Shown here: one piece after another, positions 11,750-20,178 of the stretch
How positions within the stretch are numbered: the stretch's first letter is position 1
Layout: each line of letters starts with the position of its first letter
NCBI RefSeq assembly: GCF_001673405.1
Contig: NZ_LZLV01000012.1
Span: 37,182 to 101,181, forward strand
Direction: 5' to 3'
Origin: Mycobacterium sp. 1245111.1
Lineage (GTDB): Bacteria > Actinomycetota > Actinomycetes > Mycobacteriales > Mycobacteriaceae
DNA: 64,000 nucleotides
Made by a program: the position numbers and the translations under genes
Notes under the pieces: model-generated
Database searches by the model: none
Seen by the model: the letters and a program-made list of their open reading frames with translations, nothing else
Told to the model about the DNA's origin: nothing

Positions 11750-13381
11750 ATGCAAAGCACAATGCAAAATGTTCCCCTGTCGGTTTCGGCGATCGTTCAG
11801 CATGCGGCAGCCATACACGGTGACAGCGAGGTCGTCACTCCGACCGGAAATGGATATCGGAGAACGCCTTACCGCGGTGTGCTGGCGCGAGTGGCTCGCC
11901 TTGCCAATGCGCTGCGCAGCCTTGGCATCACGGCAGACCAACGCGTTGCCACCTTCCAGTGGAGCAACCAGGAACATCTGGAGGCCTACTGTGCGATTCC
12001 CTCCATGGGCGCGGTCCTGCACACGCTCAACATTCGTTTGGCCCCGGAGCAACTCGCGTACATCGCCAACCACGCGAGCGATCAGATCGTCCTAGTCGAC
12101 GCTTCGGTTGCCCCGTTGTTGGCGCGCGCGCTCCCAGGGATGGCGTCGGTGCACACCGTCATCGTCACCGGAGAGGGCGACCTTGCCCCGCTACAGGGAT
12201 GCGGGAAGACCGTTCTGCGTTACGAGGAAGTGCTTGCCGGCCAAGAAGAATCATTTGACTGGCCTGAGCTCGACGAGCTGTCCGCCGCGGCCATGTGTTA
12301 TACGAGCGGTACCACCGGAGATCCCAAAGGCGTCGTCTACAGCCACCGTTCGACGTACCTTCACTCCCTGACCGCCTGCACAGCTAACGCTTTGTCAGTC
12401 AGCGAGGCCGACCGTGTTCTGGCCATCGTCCCAATGTTTCACGCCAATGCGTGGGGGCTTATTTACGCAGCGTTGATGTCCGGTGCGGATCTCGTACTGC
12501 CTGACCGGTATCTCCAAGCCGAACCGTTGGTGTCGATCATCGAAGACACCAGACCGACCTTGGCCGGTGCAGTGCCGACGATCTGGAACGATGTTCACCG
12601 ATATCTGGATTCGCACCCTGAGCGGGACATTTCTTCGTTACGGCTGGTCGCGTGCGGGGGGTCTGCTGTTCCGCTTTCGTTGATGCGGGCATTCGAAGAG
12701 AAGTACGACGTGCCCATTGTGCAGGCCTGGGGTATGACCGAAACCTCTCCGTTGGCGACCGTTGCACGTCCGGTTCACAGAGCCGACGCGACGCGGCGCT
12801 GGGAGCTGCGCGCATCCCAGGGCCGACCGATCTGCGGTGTCGAAATCCGGTTGCGGGACGACGACGGGAAAGACGTGCCGTGGGACGGGCAATCAGTTGG
12901 GGAGATCCAGGCGCGCGGTCCCTGGATCACCGGGTCCTATTTCGGAAACAACGATACGGAGAAGTTCGACGAAGGATGGCTGCGTACCGGTGATGTGGGC
13001 AAGATCGACGCCGAGGGCTATCTGACACTGACCGACCGCTCGAAAGACGTCATCAAGTCAGGTGGCGAATGGATCTCCTCGGTGGAGCTGGAAAACACGC
13101 TGATCGGCCACCCTGCCGTGTACGAAGCGGCGGTAGTCGGCGTCGCGGACGATAAATGGCAGGAAAGGCCGTTGGCGCTTGTCGTCGTCCACCCCGGAAC
13201 CGACGTTGACATTGACCAACTCCGATCGTTCCTTGCGGACAAAGTCGCCAAATGGTGGATTCCCGAGCGATGGAGCTTCGTGTCCGATATTCCGAGGACG
13301 AGCGTCGGAAAGTACGACAAAAAGGCCATCCGTGCGCGCCACTCTGCCGGCGAATACCTCATCGAAATCGAAACGTCATAA
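11750..13381 (+). CDS. Acyl-CoA ligase (FadD-type AMP-forming)
   Basis: This 543-residue adenylate-forming enzyme activates a carboxylic acid to its acyl-CoA through an acyl-AMP. Motifs in order: the phosphate-binding loop YTSGTTGDPKG near residue 184, a fatty-acid-ligase-like region VPMFHANAWG, the A5 motif QAWGMTETSPL, then WLRTGDVG and DRSKDVIKSGGEWISS, and the C-terminal catalytic lysine region GKYDKKAIR. The length fits medium- or long-chain fatty acyl-CoA ligases. The first ATG is at 11750; a second at 11762 is possible. It lies 14 bases after the transglutaminase-like gene and feeds CoA esters to the two acyl-CoA dehydrogenases of the cluster. Confidence 0.9.
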   Translation: MQSTMQNVPLSVSAIVQHAAAIHGDSEVVTPTGNGYRRTPYRGVLARVARLANALRSLGITADQRVATFQWSNQEHLEAYCAIPSMGAVLHTLNIRLAPEQLAYIANHASDQIVLVDASVAPLLARALPGMASVHTVIVTGEGDLAPLQGCGKTVLRYEEVLAGQEESFDWPELDELSAAAMCYTSGTTGDPKGVVYSHRSTYLHSLTACTANALSVSEADRVLAIVPMFHANAWGLIYAALMSGADLVLPDRYLQAEPLVSIIEDTRPTLAGAVPTIWNDVHRYLDSHPERDISSLRLVACGGSAVPLSLMRAFEEKYDVPIVQAWGMTETSPLATVARPVHRADATRRWELRASQGRPICGVEIRLRDDDGKDVPWDGQSVGEIQARGPWITGSYFGNNDTEKFDEGWLRTGDVGKIDAEGYLTLTDRSKDVIKSGGEWISSVELENTLIGHPAVYEAAVVGVADDKWQERPLALVVVHPGTDVDIDQLRSFLADKVAKWWIPERWSFVSDIPRTSVGKYDKKAIRARHSAGEYLIEIETS

Positions 13382-13419
13382 CGTCAAATCCCTGGAATTC
13401 CAACAGTCGGAAGGTAATC

Positions 13420-14565
13420 ATGTCCTCACCAATCTCTCCCTGGATGAATGCCGAATTACTCGAGCTTCGTGACCTCGCTGCGAAGTTCTTCTCGGCCGAA
13501 TTGGCGCCGCATGCGAACCGCTTTGCAGACCAGCACCACGTCGACCGAGAACTGTGGAACCGAGCAGGCGAGCTGGGCCTGCTCTGCATGTCTATACCTG
13601 AGGAATACGGCGGAGGCGGTGGCACTTTCGCGCACGAAGCGGTCGTGCTTGAAGAGCAGGCCCGCATAGGTGACAGCTCATGGGGCGCGGGACTGCACAG
13701 CGGAATCGTCGCCCACTACATCCTGCAGTACGCGACTGAAGAGCTGCGCGCGCAGTGGCTTCCCAAGATGGCGTCCGGTGAAATGATCGGCGCGATCGCC
13801 ATGACAGAACCGGGGACCGGGTCCGATCTGCAGAGCGTCAAGACAAAAGCCCTCCTGGACGGTGACGAGTACGTGATCACCGGCTCCAAGACTTTCATCA
13901 CCAACGGCCAACAGGCCGACCTCATCATCGTTGTTGCCAAGACAGATCCGAGCCAGGGCGCTGCGGGCATCTCTTTGATCGTTGTCGAGGCTGACCGGGC
14001 GGGATTCCGGCGCGGCAAGGTTCTCGACAAAATCGGCCAGCGCGGCCAGGACACCTCCGAGTTGTTCTTCGATGAAGTGAGAGTTCCGCGCTCGCATCTA
14101 CTGGGCCAGTCTGAGGGACAGGGCTTCATTCAGCTGATGACGCAGCTGCCACAAGAGCGACTCATCGTCGCGGTGGGGGCTGTCGCAGCGATGGAACTTG
14201 CCCTGGAGCAGACGCTCAAGTACACGCGTGAGCGGGAGGCGTTCGGTCGGCCCGTCTTTGGCTTTCAGAACACCAAGTTCACGCTGGCTGAAGCCGCGAC
14301 AGAAACGCGCATCGCACGAGTGTTCCTCGACTACTGCATCGACCTGCACCTTGCGGGTCAACTCGACGTGCAGACCGTCGCCATGGCGAAGTGGTGGACC
14401 ACTGAGCGAGCGATGAAGGTACTCGATGACTGTATGCAGCTTCACGGCGGATATGGCTACATGACCGAGTACCCCATCTCGAGGTTGTGGGTGGATCAGC
14501 GCGTGCAAAAAATCTATGCCGGCACGAACGAGGTGATGAAGGAAATCATCTCGCGTTCCCTATGA
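13420..14565 (+). CDS. Acyl-CoA dehydrogenase (FadE-type)
   Basis: This is a 381-residue FAD-dependent acyl-CoA dehydrogenase that introduces an alpha,beta double bond in an acyl-CoA. It has the family signatures AIAMTEPGTGSDL (FAD/substrate loop) and MQLHGGYGYMTEYPISRLWVD near the C-terminus. The C-terminal position that is Glu in MCAD is Ala here (IYAGTNEVM). The base is instead probably Glu246 in LPQERL, as in isovaleryl- and long-chain enzymes, which suggests branched, cyclic or long substrates. The start ATG at 13420 follows GGAAGG and removes the Arg-rich extension of the longer frame. It is transcribed with the acyl-CoA ligase. Confidence 0.9.
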   Translation: MSSPISPWMNAELLELRDLAAKFFSAELAPHANRFADQHHVDRELWNRAGELGLLCMSIPEEYGGGGGTFAHEAVVLEEQARIGDSSWGAGLHSGIVAHYILQYATEELRAQWLPKMASGEMIGAIAMTEPGTGSDLQSVKTKALLDGDEYVITGSKTFITNGQQADLIIVVAKTDPSQGAAGISLIVVEADRAGFRRGKVLDKIGQRGQDTSELFFDEVRVPRSHLLGQSEGQGFIQLMTQLPQERLIVAVGAVAAMELALEQTLKYTREREAFGRPVFGFQNTKFTLAEAATETRIARVFLDYCIDLHLAGQLDVQTVAMAKWWTTERAMKVLDDCMQLHGGYGYMTEYPISRLWVDQRVQKIYAGTNEVMKEIISRSL

Positions 14566-14614
14566 CTCAGAGGAGTTGCCGCCCGCACGTTAGTCATCTA
14601 GAGGAGGAGGACTG

Positions 14615-15670
14615 ATGGCATCGATGGTGGTGCCGTATCGCCACGACATGGGCGGCCACTGCGGATCGGGGGCTCTTCGGGATTTGACCGAATGGGCCGG
14701 GATCCGTTGGGGTGATGACACCCCGGACGAAGGCATCGTGTTTGCTCTCGGCGGGGCCCTCGACTTCTCGTATGTTCGCTCGGCCCACCTACGTCCACCG
14801 ATCTACCTCGTTGGACGCAGCGCGGACCTCGAAGACGAATACTTGACCCGGTTGGGCGCGCGCTTCGAGTGTCGTTCGACAGACGACCCCGATCTCGGGT
14901 GGAAATGGGTGACCGAACAGATCGATGCCGGTACGCCGGTCATGGTGTGGACTGACATCGCCGAATTGCCCTATCTGAGAACGCGTCTGAGTATGAGCCG
15001 GCACGATGTCGTGATCGTAGGGTACGACGACGACGAGGAACTCGCCTTCGTGGTCGATAACGATCGCGATACACCTCAAGCCGTGCCTTACGAGAATCTA
15101 CGGAAGGCGCGGGCATCGACGGGATTTCCCGTCCCCACGCGGCACACCACCTACGTAGTCGAGTGGCCCGGCGCGGCACCAGATCTCGGCAATGCTGCCC
15201 GGTCGGCCTTCCGTAGGTCCGCGGACGCGATGCAGGGTTCGTGTGTGAGCGCGCCGATCACCGAGGACTCCGATTGTGAAATTCAGGTGCGTGGGCTACC
15301 AGGGGTATCGACTTTTGTGGAGGATCTCAAGCGGTGGCCGAAGATCTTTGACGACGATACCCTCGACGGAGCCTTGTTTGCGCTGAGCGCCTTCATCGAA
15401 AAAGCCGGAACCGGAGGCGGTCTGTTCCGAGATCTGCAAGCACGTGGATGTCGGCGCATCGCTGAAGAGTTGAGTTTCGAACCTGCGTTCCGAGCAGCGG
15501 AGGCTGCGAAGACCGCATCTGAGTTGTGGACCGCTGTTGCGCACACCGCTTACGAACGCGGTGCAGATCCGCGCTCGCGAGCGACTGGCGCGGCGTCCCT
15601 CGCTGCGCAGTTGCCGCAAGCCGAACGTCGACTCGCGCAGGCGCTGAGGGAGGCAGGTCTACTGCTGTGA
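14615..15670 (+). CDS. BtrH N-terminal / DUF4872 domain protein
   Basis: This 351-residue protein resembles the BtrH N-terminal domain (papain-like) followed by a DUF4872 region. Near the N-terminus His15-Cys16 in GGHCGSGALRDL give the nucleophilic cysteine. SRHDVVIVGYDDDEELAFVVDND near residues 128-150 looks like the His/Asp part. In butirosin biosynthesis BtrH moves an acyl side chain from an acyl carrier protein to an aminoglycoside amine, so an acyltransferase or amidase role is reasonable. No carrier protein gene is visible here. The frame starts at 14615 (ATG) behind GAGGAGGA. Its presence among acyl-CoA enzymes is unusual. Confidence 0.65.
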   Translation: MASMVVPYRHDMGGHCGSGALRDLTEWAGIRWGDDTPDEGIVFALGGALDFSYVRSAHLRPPIYLVGRSADLEDEYLTRLGARFECRSTDDPDLGWKWVTEQIDAGTPVMVWTDIAELPYLRTRLSMSRHDVVIVGYDDDEELAFVVDNDRDTPQAVPYENLRKARASTGFPVPTRHTTYVVEWPGAAPDLGNAARSAFRRSADAMQGSCVSAPITEDSDCEIQVRGLPGVSTFVEDLKRWPKIFDDDTLDGALFALSAFIEKAGTGGGLFRDLQARGCRRIAEELSFEPAFRAAEAAKTASELWTAVAHTAYERGADPRSRATGAASLAAQLPQAERRLAQALREAGLLL

Positions 15671-15763
15671 GTCCTGATTGCCTGTGGAGGAAACCAACCC
15701 GGGTGCGACCTAACGGATTTCTTTGTGAGTGCTTGGAATGCGTCAACAGAATGGAGATTCACG

Positions 15764-16174
15764 ATGGCTGTCTTCGCTGATGCGGAAGAGGTTTACCGCT
15801 ACCTCGCCGGCATCTTTCGACGAGGTTTGGAGAACGAAGACCTTGCGAACAGACTTGCCGGGTCCGGGGTGGTGTTACGGATCCACTACACCGATCCGGA
15901 TGCGGTAGTAACCGTGGATATGCCGGAGAAGGTCGTAGAGACCGGCGCGGACAGTGGCGTTACACCGAATGTCGAATTGTTCATGTCCGCGGATACCGGC
16001 AACAGGTTCTGGTTGGGGAAGGTGAACTTGACCATGGCGATGGCGAAAGGAACTGTACGAGCGAAAGGTCCTGTCACCAAACTGATCAAGCTCATACCGC
16101 AGGCAAAGAACCTCTTTCCGGAATACCGGGCAATCCTTGAGGCCGACAAGCGTCACGACCTGCTCAATGTGTGA
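15764..16174 (+). CDS. SCP2 sterol-carrier-domain protein
   Basis: This 136-residue single-domain SCP2 protein has the hydrophobic-tunnel fold that binds lipids, sterols or acyl-CoA. Typical stretches are VVLRIHYTDPDAVVTVDM near residue 37, VELFMSADTGNRFWLGKVNLTMAMAKGTVRAKGPVTKLIKLI in the middle, and a short C-terminal helix. The start ATG at 15764 follows GGAG with seven bases between. Stand-alone SCP2 proteins in actinobacterial catabolic clusters are thought to present hydrophobic substrates to partner enzymes. Here that would be the P450 or the dehydrogenases; this pairing is inference. Confidence 0.85.
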   Translation: MAVFADAEEVYRYLAGIFRRGLENEDLANRLAGSGVVLRIHYTDPDAVVTVDMPEKVVETGADSGVTPNVELFMSADTGNRFWLGKVNLTMAMAKGTVRAKGPVTKLIKLIPQAKNLFPEYRAILEADKRHDLLNV

Positions 16175-16181
16175 TGTCGGT

Positions 16182-16204
16182 GCGGTACCGCGCCCGGGCC
16201 CGGG
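16182..16204. repeat. Two adjacent perfect palindromes
   Basis: GCGGTACCGC (16182-16191) is followed after one base by CCCGGGCCCGGG (16193-16204). Both are perfectly self-complementary and lie in the 148-base gap between the SCP2 gene and the alcohol dehydrogenase gene. They could form a transcript hairpin or bind a dimeric regulator. No T-tract follows. Confidence 0.5.
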
Positions 16205-16322
16205 TGAGCGGCGCGGGCCTCTGGGCGATGTGCCCGGAGATCATCCAGGACAGTTCGCGCGACCACCGTGCGCGGTCGGGATAACTACTCGAGAAGCGTA
16301 ATTCGATAGAAGGGACTTCAAC

Positions 16323-17429
16323 ATGAAGACACGTGCGGCTGTTTTGTGGGGCTTGGAGCAGAAGTGGGAGGTCGAAGAAGTCGATTTGGATCCGCCAGGT
16401 CCCGGGGAGGTCCTCGTGCGGCTGGCGGCCACCGGCTTGTGCCATTCCGACGAACATCTGGTGACCGGCGACCTCCCGATCCCATTGCCGGTAGTGGGGG
16501 GTCATGAGGGTGCTGGCACAGTCGTGGAGTGCGGCGAAGGGGTTGAGGAACTGTCCGAAGGTGATTCTGTCATCTTGACCTTCCTTCCCTCGTGTGGGCG
16601 CTGCTCGTACTGCGCGCGCGGCATGGGCAATCTCTGTGAGTTGGGAGCGGCGCTCATGATGGGACCGCAGATCGACGGCACCTATCGCTTTCACGCACGA
16701 GGCGAGGACGTCGGGCAGATGTGTTTGCTCGGGACGTTTTCCGAGTACACAGTGGTGCCGCAGGCGTCCGTGGTCAAGATTGACGGCGGAATCCCCCTGG
16801 ATCGGGCAGCCTTGATCGGTTGCGGCGTCACGACCGGTTACGGATCTGCGGTGCGGACTGGGGAGGTGCGCGCCGGGGACACCGTCGTGGTAGTGGGAGC
16901 GGGCGGAATCGGAATGAATGCGATTCAGGGCGCGCGAATCGCGGGAGCGCTGGCGATTGTGGCGGTCGATCCGGTGAAGTTCAAGCGAGAGCAAGCGAGC
17001 GGGTTCGGTGCGACGCACACCGCGGCCTCGATGGATGAAGCTTGGTCGCTGGTCAGCGATATGACGCTGGGCAAGCTGGCTGATGTCTGCATCCTCACCA
17101 CCGATGTGGCTGAGGCCTCCTACACCGCGGAAGCGCTGGCCTTGGTCGGAAAGCGCGGGCGCGTCGTGGTCACGGCCATCGGGCACCCCGACGACTCATC
17201 GATCTCAGGATCACTGCTTGAAATGACGCTTTACGAGAAGCAGATTCGTGGCGCTTTGTATGGCTCATCCAATGCGCCGCACGATATTCCGCGACTGGTC
17301 GAGCTGTACTCCGCTGGGTTGTTGAAGCTCGATGAGTTGGTCACCCGCGAATACTCCCTCGACCAAATCAATGAGGGCTACGAGGATATGCGTTCAGGAA
17401 AAAACATCCGAGGGCTGGTCCGGTTCTGA
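16323..17429 (+). CDS. NDMA-dependent-type zinc alcohol dehydrogenase (AdhD-like)
   Basis: This 368-residue zinc-dependent medium-chain dehydrogenase is of the nicotinoprotein NDMA-dependent kind (compare M. tuberculosis AdhD, Rv3086, also about 368 residues). Catalytic zinc ligand Cys40 lies in TGLCHSDEH, then GGHEGAG. The structural zinc cysteines are in CGRCSYCARGMGNLC, and the nucleotide-binding turn is VVGAGGIGMNA. Members of this group hold NAD tightly and are linked by comparative genomics to the redox cofactor mycofactocin, which would have to be made elsewhere in the genome. It probably oxidises the alcohol made by the neighbouring P450. The start ATG follows GAAGGGA. Confidence 0.88.
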   Translation: MKTRAAVLWGLEQKWEVEEVDLDPPGPGEVLVRLAATGLCHSDEHLVTGDLPIPLPVVGGHEGAGTVVECGEGVEELSEGDSVILTFLPSCGRCSYCARGMGNLCELGAALMMGPQIDGTYRFHARGEDVGQMCLLGTFSEYTVVPQASVVKIDGGIPLDRAALIGCGVTTGYGSAVRTGEVRAGDTVVVVGAGGIGMNAIQGARIAGALAIVAVDPVKFKREQASGFGATHTAASMDEAWSLVSDMTLGKLADVCILTTDVAEASYTAEALALVGKRGRVVVTAIGHPDDSSISGSLLEMTLYEKQIRGALYGSSNAPHDIPRLVELYSAGLLKLDELVTREYSLDQINEGYEDMRSGKNIRGLVRF

Positions 17430-17588
17430 AGAGCATCATGCCCACTGCTGGTCTTCATGTCCTTGCGTCGCTGCAGATCATGCGGCCGGGCCGCTTGGGT
17501 GGTTGGCGTCGCGTCCTTCTTTCCCGTCGTGAGGACGGCAAGCATCAGACACCTCATAGATCATTTATCACATTCTCTGGAGGCTGAG

Positions 17589-18788
17589 ATGACGGACGCT
17601 GGCACGACCACGGCAAGCGGGGATGGGGCTGCTCGTTTCGCTATCGCCCCGGAGGTGTGGACCACGCCGGAGCGACGAGCGCTGAGCCAAATGGCGCGGT
17701 CTTTCGTGGAACGTGAAATCGCGCCGAAGCTAGCGGAATGGGAGCACGTGGGTGAGATTCCGCGCGACCTGCATCTCAATGCTGCCGAGGTGGGGCTTCT
17801 CGGAATCGGGTTCCCGGAAGAAGTCGGCGGCAGCGGCGGCAATGCGATTGACTCTGCACTGGTCACTGAGGCCATCCTGGCCGCAGGCGGGTCCACTGGC
17901 GTCTGCGCCGCCTTGTTCACCCATGGCATTGCCCTTCCCCACATTGCCGCCAATGGCTCCGACGCCCTGATTGAACGATATGTCCGTCCTACGCTCGCAG
18001 GAAAGATGATCGGCTCGCTGGGCGTTACCGAGCCTGGGGCAGGCTCAGATGTCGCGAATTTGCGCACACGCGCGGTGCGCGAAGGGGACACCTACGTGGT
18101 CAACGGAGCAAAGACGTTCATCACCAGCGGAGTTCGGGCGGACTTCGTTACGACGGCGGTACGCACCGGCGGACCGGGTTACGGTGGAGTTTCATTGCTC
18201 GTGATCGACAAGAATTCGCCTGGATTCGAAGTGTCCCGCCGGTTGGACAAGATGGGATGGCGATGTAGCGACACCGCCGAGTTGACTTTCGTCGACGTTC
18301 GCGTACCGGCTGAGAACCTGGTGGGGGCAGAGAACAGCGGGTTTTTGCAGATCATGCAGCAGTTTCAGGCTGAACGGCTCGGCATCGCCGTCCAGGCGTA
18401 CGCGACGGCGGGTAGGGCTCTCGATCTTGCCAAGAGTTGGGCGCGGGAGCGTGAAACGTTCGGTAGACCCTTGACGGGGCGCCAGGTGATTCGCCATAAG
18501 CTTGCGGAGATGGCTCGACAGGTCGACGTGGCGTGCACCTACACCCGTGCGGTCATGCAGAGGTGGCTAGCGGGGGAGGATGTCGTTGCCGAGGTGTCGA
18601 TGGCCAAGAACACCGCTGTGTATGCGTGCGACTACGTGGTCAACGAGGCGGTTCAGATCTTCGGTGGGATGGGCTACATGCGTGAGTCTGAGATCGAGAG
18701 ACACTATCGAGACTGCCGGATTCTCGGAATAGGCGGCGGCACCAACGAAATCATGAATGAGATCATTGCCAAACGTATCGGACTCTAG
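17589..18788 (+). CDS. Acyl-CoA dehydrogenase (second of the cluster)
   Basis: This is a 399-residue acyl-CoA dehydrogenase. Signatures are SLGVTEPGAGSDV in the FAD loop, FQAERLGIA with the probable catalytic Glu, and VQIFGGMGYMRESEIERHYRDCRI near the end. It differs clearly from the first dehydrogenase of the cluster, so the pathway probably has two distinct dehydrogenation steps or substrates. The start ATG at 17589 follows TGGAGGCTGAG; the longer frame covers the upstream non-coding part. It ends the cluster, and no terminator hairpin with a T-tract is evident before the next gene. Confidence 0.9.
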   Translation: MTDAGTTTASGDGAARFAIAPEVWTTPERRALSQMARSFVEREIAPKLAEWEHVGEIPRDLHLNAAEVGLLGIGFPEEVGGSGGNAIDSALVTEAILAAGGSTGVCAALFTHGIALPHIAANGSDALIERYVRPTLAGKMIGSLGVTEPGAGSDVANLRTRAVREGDTYVVNGAKTFITSGVRADFVTTAVRTGGPGYGGVSLLVIDKNSPGFEVSRRLDKMGWRCSDTAELTFVDVRVPAENLVGAENSGFLQIMQQFQAERLGIAVQAYATAGRALDLAKSWARERETFGRPLTGRQVIRHKLAEMARQVDVACTYTRAVMQRWLAGEDVVAEVSMAKNTAVYACDYVVNEAVQIFGGMGYMRESEIERHYRDCRILGIGGGTNEIMNEIIAKRIGL

Positions 18789-19137
18789 TTCTTGATACCA
18801 GTAAAGAAAGTTCTCACATCGCAGGTCAACGACGGTCAGGCGGCTGTTGGTCCAGCCTGCCGCTCGCGGCGTCTCGATGCGGCGAGGAGCGAGGGCAGCT
18901 GCGCTTCGTCGTGATGCCAGAGCTGTGGTGGCCTGCGACTTAGTTCCGGCGCCGGTCGTGGGTGCATGTGTGCGTGGCGGCGGACGGAGGGCGAAGCGCA
19001 GGGAGCGGCGCGGACGGGAGCGCCAGCGGACGGGAGCAGAGCGAGCGTAGCGAAGCCTGCAGGTAGCCGCCGTTCCTCGCAGATCCTGGCCTCCAGGATC
19101 TACGTCATAAGCTGCGAGGGGGCTGCGTCATGGTGCT
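18789..19137. other. 349-base gap at the cluster/element border
   Basis: No convincing gene lies here. The stretch holds the 11-mer CGGACGGGAGC twice (19011-19021 and 19027-19037) in a purine-rich block, and a perfect inverted repeat at 19081-19101. It separates the acyl-CoA dehydrogenase gene from the HD-domain gene and may include a former left border of the integrated element. I searched it by eye for a copy of the tRNA-Leu 3' end and found none. Confidence 0.5.
19081..19101. repeat. Perfect 9-bp inverted repeat, 3-base loop
   Basis: AGATCCTGG and CCAGGATCT face each other around CCT. The repeat lies 37 bases before the GTG of the HD-domain gene. It could be an operator for that gene or a transcript hairpin. 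Confidence 0.55.
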
Positions 19138-19695
19138 GTGGCTCGTAAGCTGGCGGCTGTGAGCGGGGTTCTGACGCAGCGTGCACGGCGCGAGACCGAG
19201 ATGCGGCTGGCTGAGCAGCCGCGGCGGTTGGCGCATGTCCGGGGCGTCGCGGCGACTGCCGAGCGGTTGAGTCGGCGTTTCGATCCCCAGACAGCGGACT
19301 GTCTGGTCGCAGCGGCGTGGCTGCACGATATCGGTTACGCATCGTCGTTGCGCCGGACCGGGTTTCATCCGCTCGATGGAGCGGAGTACGTGCGAGCGGC
19401 CGGCTTCGGGGAGCTGGCCGCCTCCTTGGTGGCCTTTCATACCGGAGCGCACGCGGAGGCTGCCGAGCGGGGCTTGTCAGGCTTATCCGCGTTCAGTGAT
19501 CCGCCCAGCGATTTCCTTGATGTGCTGACTTTTTGCGATCTGACGACCGGACCTGACGGGGCGCCGATATCACCGCGCGATCGGTTACGCGACGTGCTGT
19601 CGCGTTATGGATCCGAGGACCCGGTGCACCGGGCGGTCGACGCGGGCCGCGACGAATTGTTGGCGGCCGTCCGGCGAGTACGCGACTGGCTATAA
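19138..19695 (+). CDS. HD-domain phosphohydrolase-like protein
   Basis: This protein of up to 185 residues has an HD metal-dependent phosphohydrolase domain. The metal-site order is visible: His in LAHVRGV, the His-Asp doublet in AAWLHDIGYAS, His in VAFHTGAHA, and Asp in TFCDLTTGP. HD proteins hydrolyse nucleotides or cyclic nucleotides, but the substrate cannot be told from sequence. The first start is GTG at 19138; GTG at 19159 is an alternative. It converges with the Nudix gene, 10 bases away. HD and Nudix genes both act on nucleotides and sit together at the edge of the integrative element, so they may form a functional pair. Confidence 0.75.
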   Translation: MARKLAAVSGVLTQRARRETEMRLAEQPRRLAHVRGVAATAERLSRRFDPQTADCLVAAAWLHDIGYASSLRRTGFHPLDGAEYVRAAGFGELAASLVAFHTGAHAEAAERGLSGLSAFSDPPSDFLDVLTFCDLTTGPDGAPISPRDRLRDVLSRYGSEDPVHRAVDAGRDELLAAVRRVRDWL

Positions 19696-19705
19696 ACCCA
19701 GCCGG

Positions 19706-20173
19706 TTAGCCGAGGTAGGGGCCGTCGCGGTGTTGCAGGTAGTGCTCGATGCGCAGCCTCATCGACGGATGCATATCCAGGTTAGGGATCTCGTCGGGTG
19801 CAGTCCAGGCGATGTCCGTGCTTTCGTGGTCGATGGCAAGGGTGCCGCCGAGCACCGTGGTGGTGAACAGGAGCGAGAATTGCTGGCGGACTTCGCCATC
19901 GGTGAACGCGACCACGTGGCGGGGATTGGTGTAGACACCGACCAGACCCGTGACTTTGACGTCAAGCCCGGTTTCCTCTTTGACTTCCCGCACGGCGGTG
20001 TCGGCGATAGTTTCGCCGATGTCGTGGCCGCCGCCCGGTAGCGCCCACAGGGTGTTGTCGCGGCGTTTGATCAGCAGAATGCGACCGTGTTCGTCGGTGA
20101 CGATGGCCGAGGCCGACGGAACGACACTGTTGGGCGCCGGGGCGTTGGGGTCGTTGTAGTAGTCGGTGCGCAT
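19706..20173 (-). CDS. Nudix hydrolase (Pif-like position in the element)
   Basis: This 155-residue Nudix protein hydrolyses nucleoside diphosphates linked to another moiety. The Nudix box reads GGGHDIGETIADTAVREVKEETG, matching G-x5-E-x7-R-E-x2-E-E-x-G, so the metal site is intact. In the Streptomyces element pSAM2, the immunity factor Pif, which blocks redundant transfer between like cells, is a Nudix protein, and this gene has a comparable position. It lies five bases downstream of the HTH/DUF5919 gene on the same strand and is probably co-transcribed. An element-immunity role is inference from context. Confidence 0.85.
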   Translation of the reverse strand: MRTDYYNDPNAPAPNSVVPSASAIVTDEHGRILLIKRRDNTLWALPGGGHDIGETIADTAVREVKEETGLDVKVTGLVGVYTNPRHVVAFTDGEVRQQFSLLFTTTVLGGTLAIDHESTDIAWTAPDEIPNLDMHPSMRLRIEHYLQHRDGPYLG

Positions 20174-20178
20174 CGGGG

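Noticed and set aside
19606..19622. TCCGAGG in the HD gene as a left attachment copy of the tRNA-Leu 3' end
   Set aside because: Only seven bases match, it is inside a coding sequence, and such short matches occur several times in the window.
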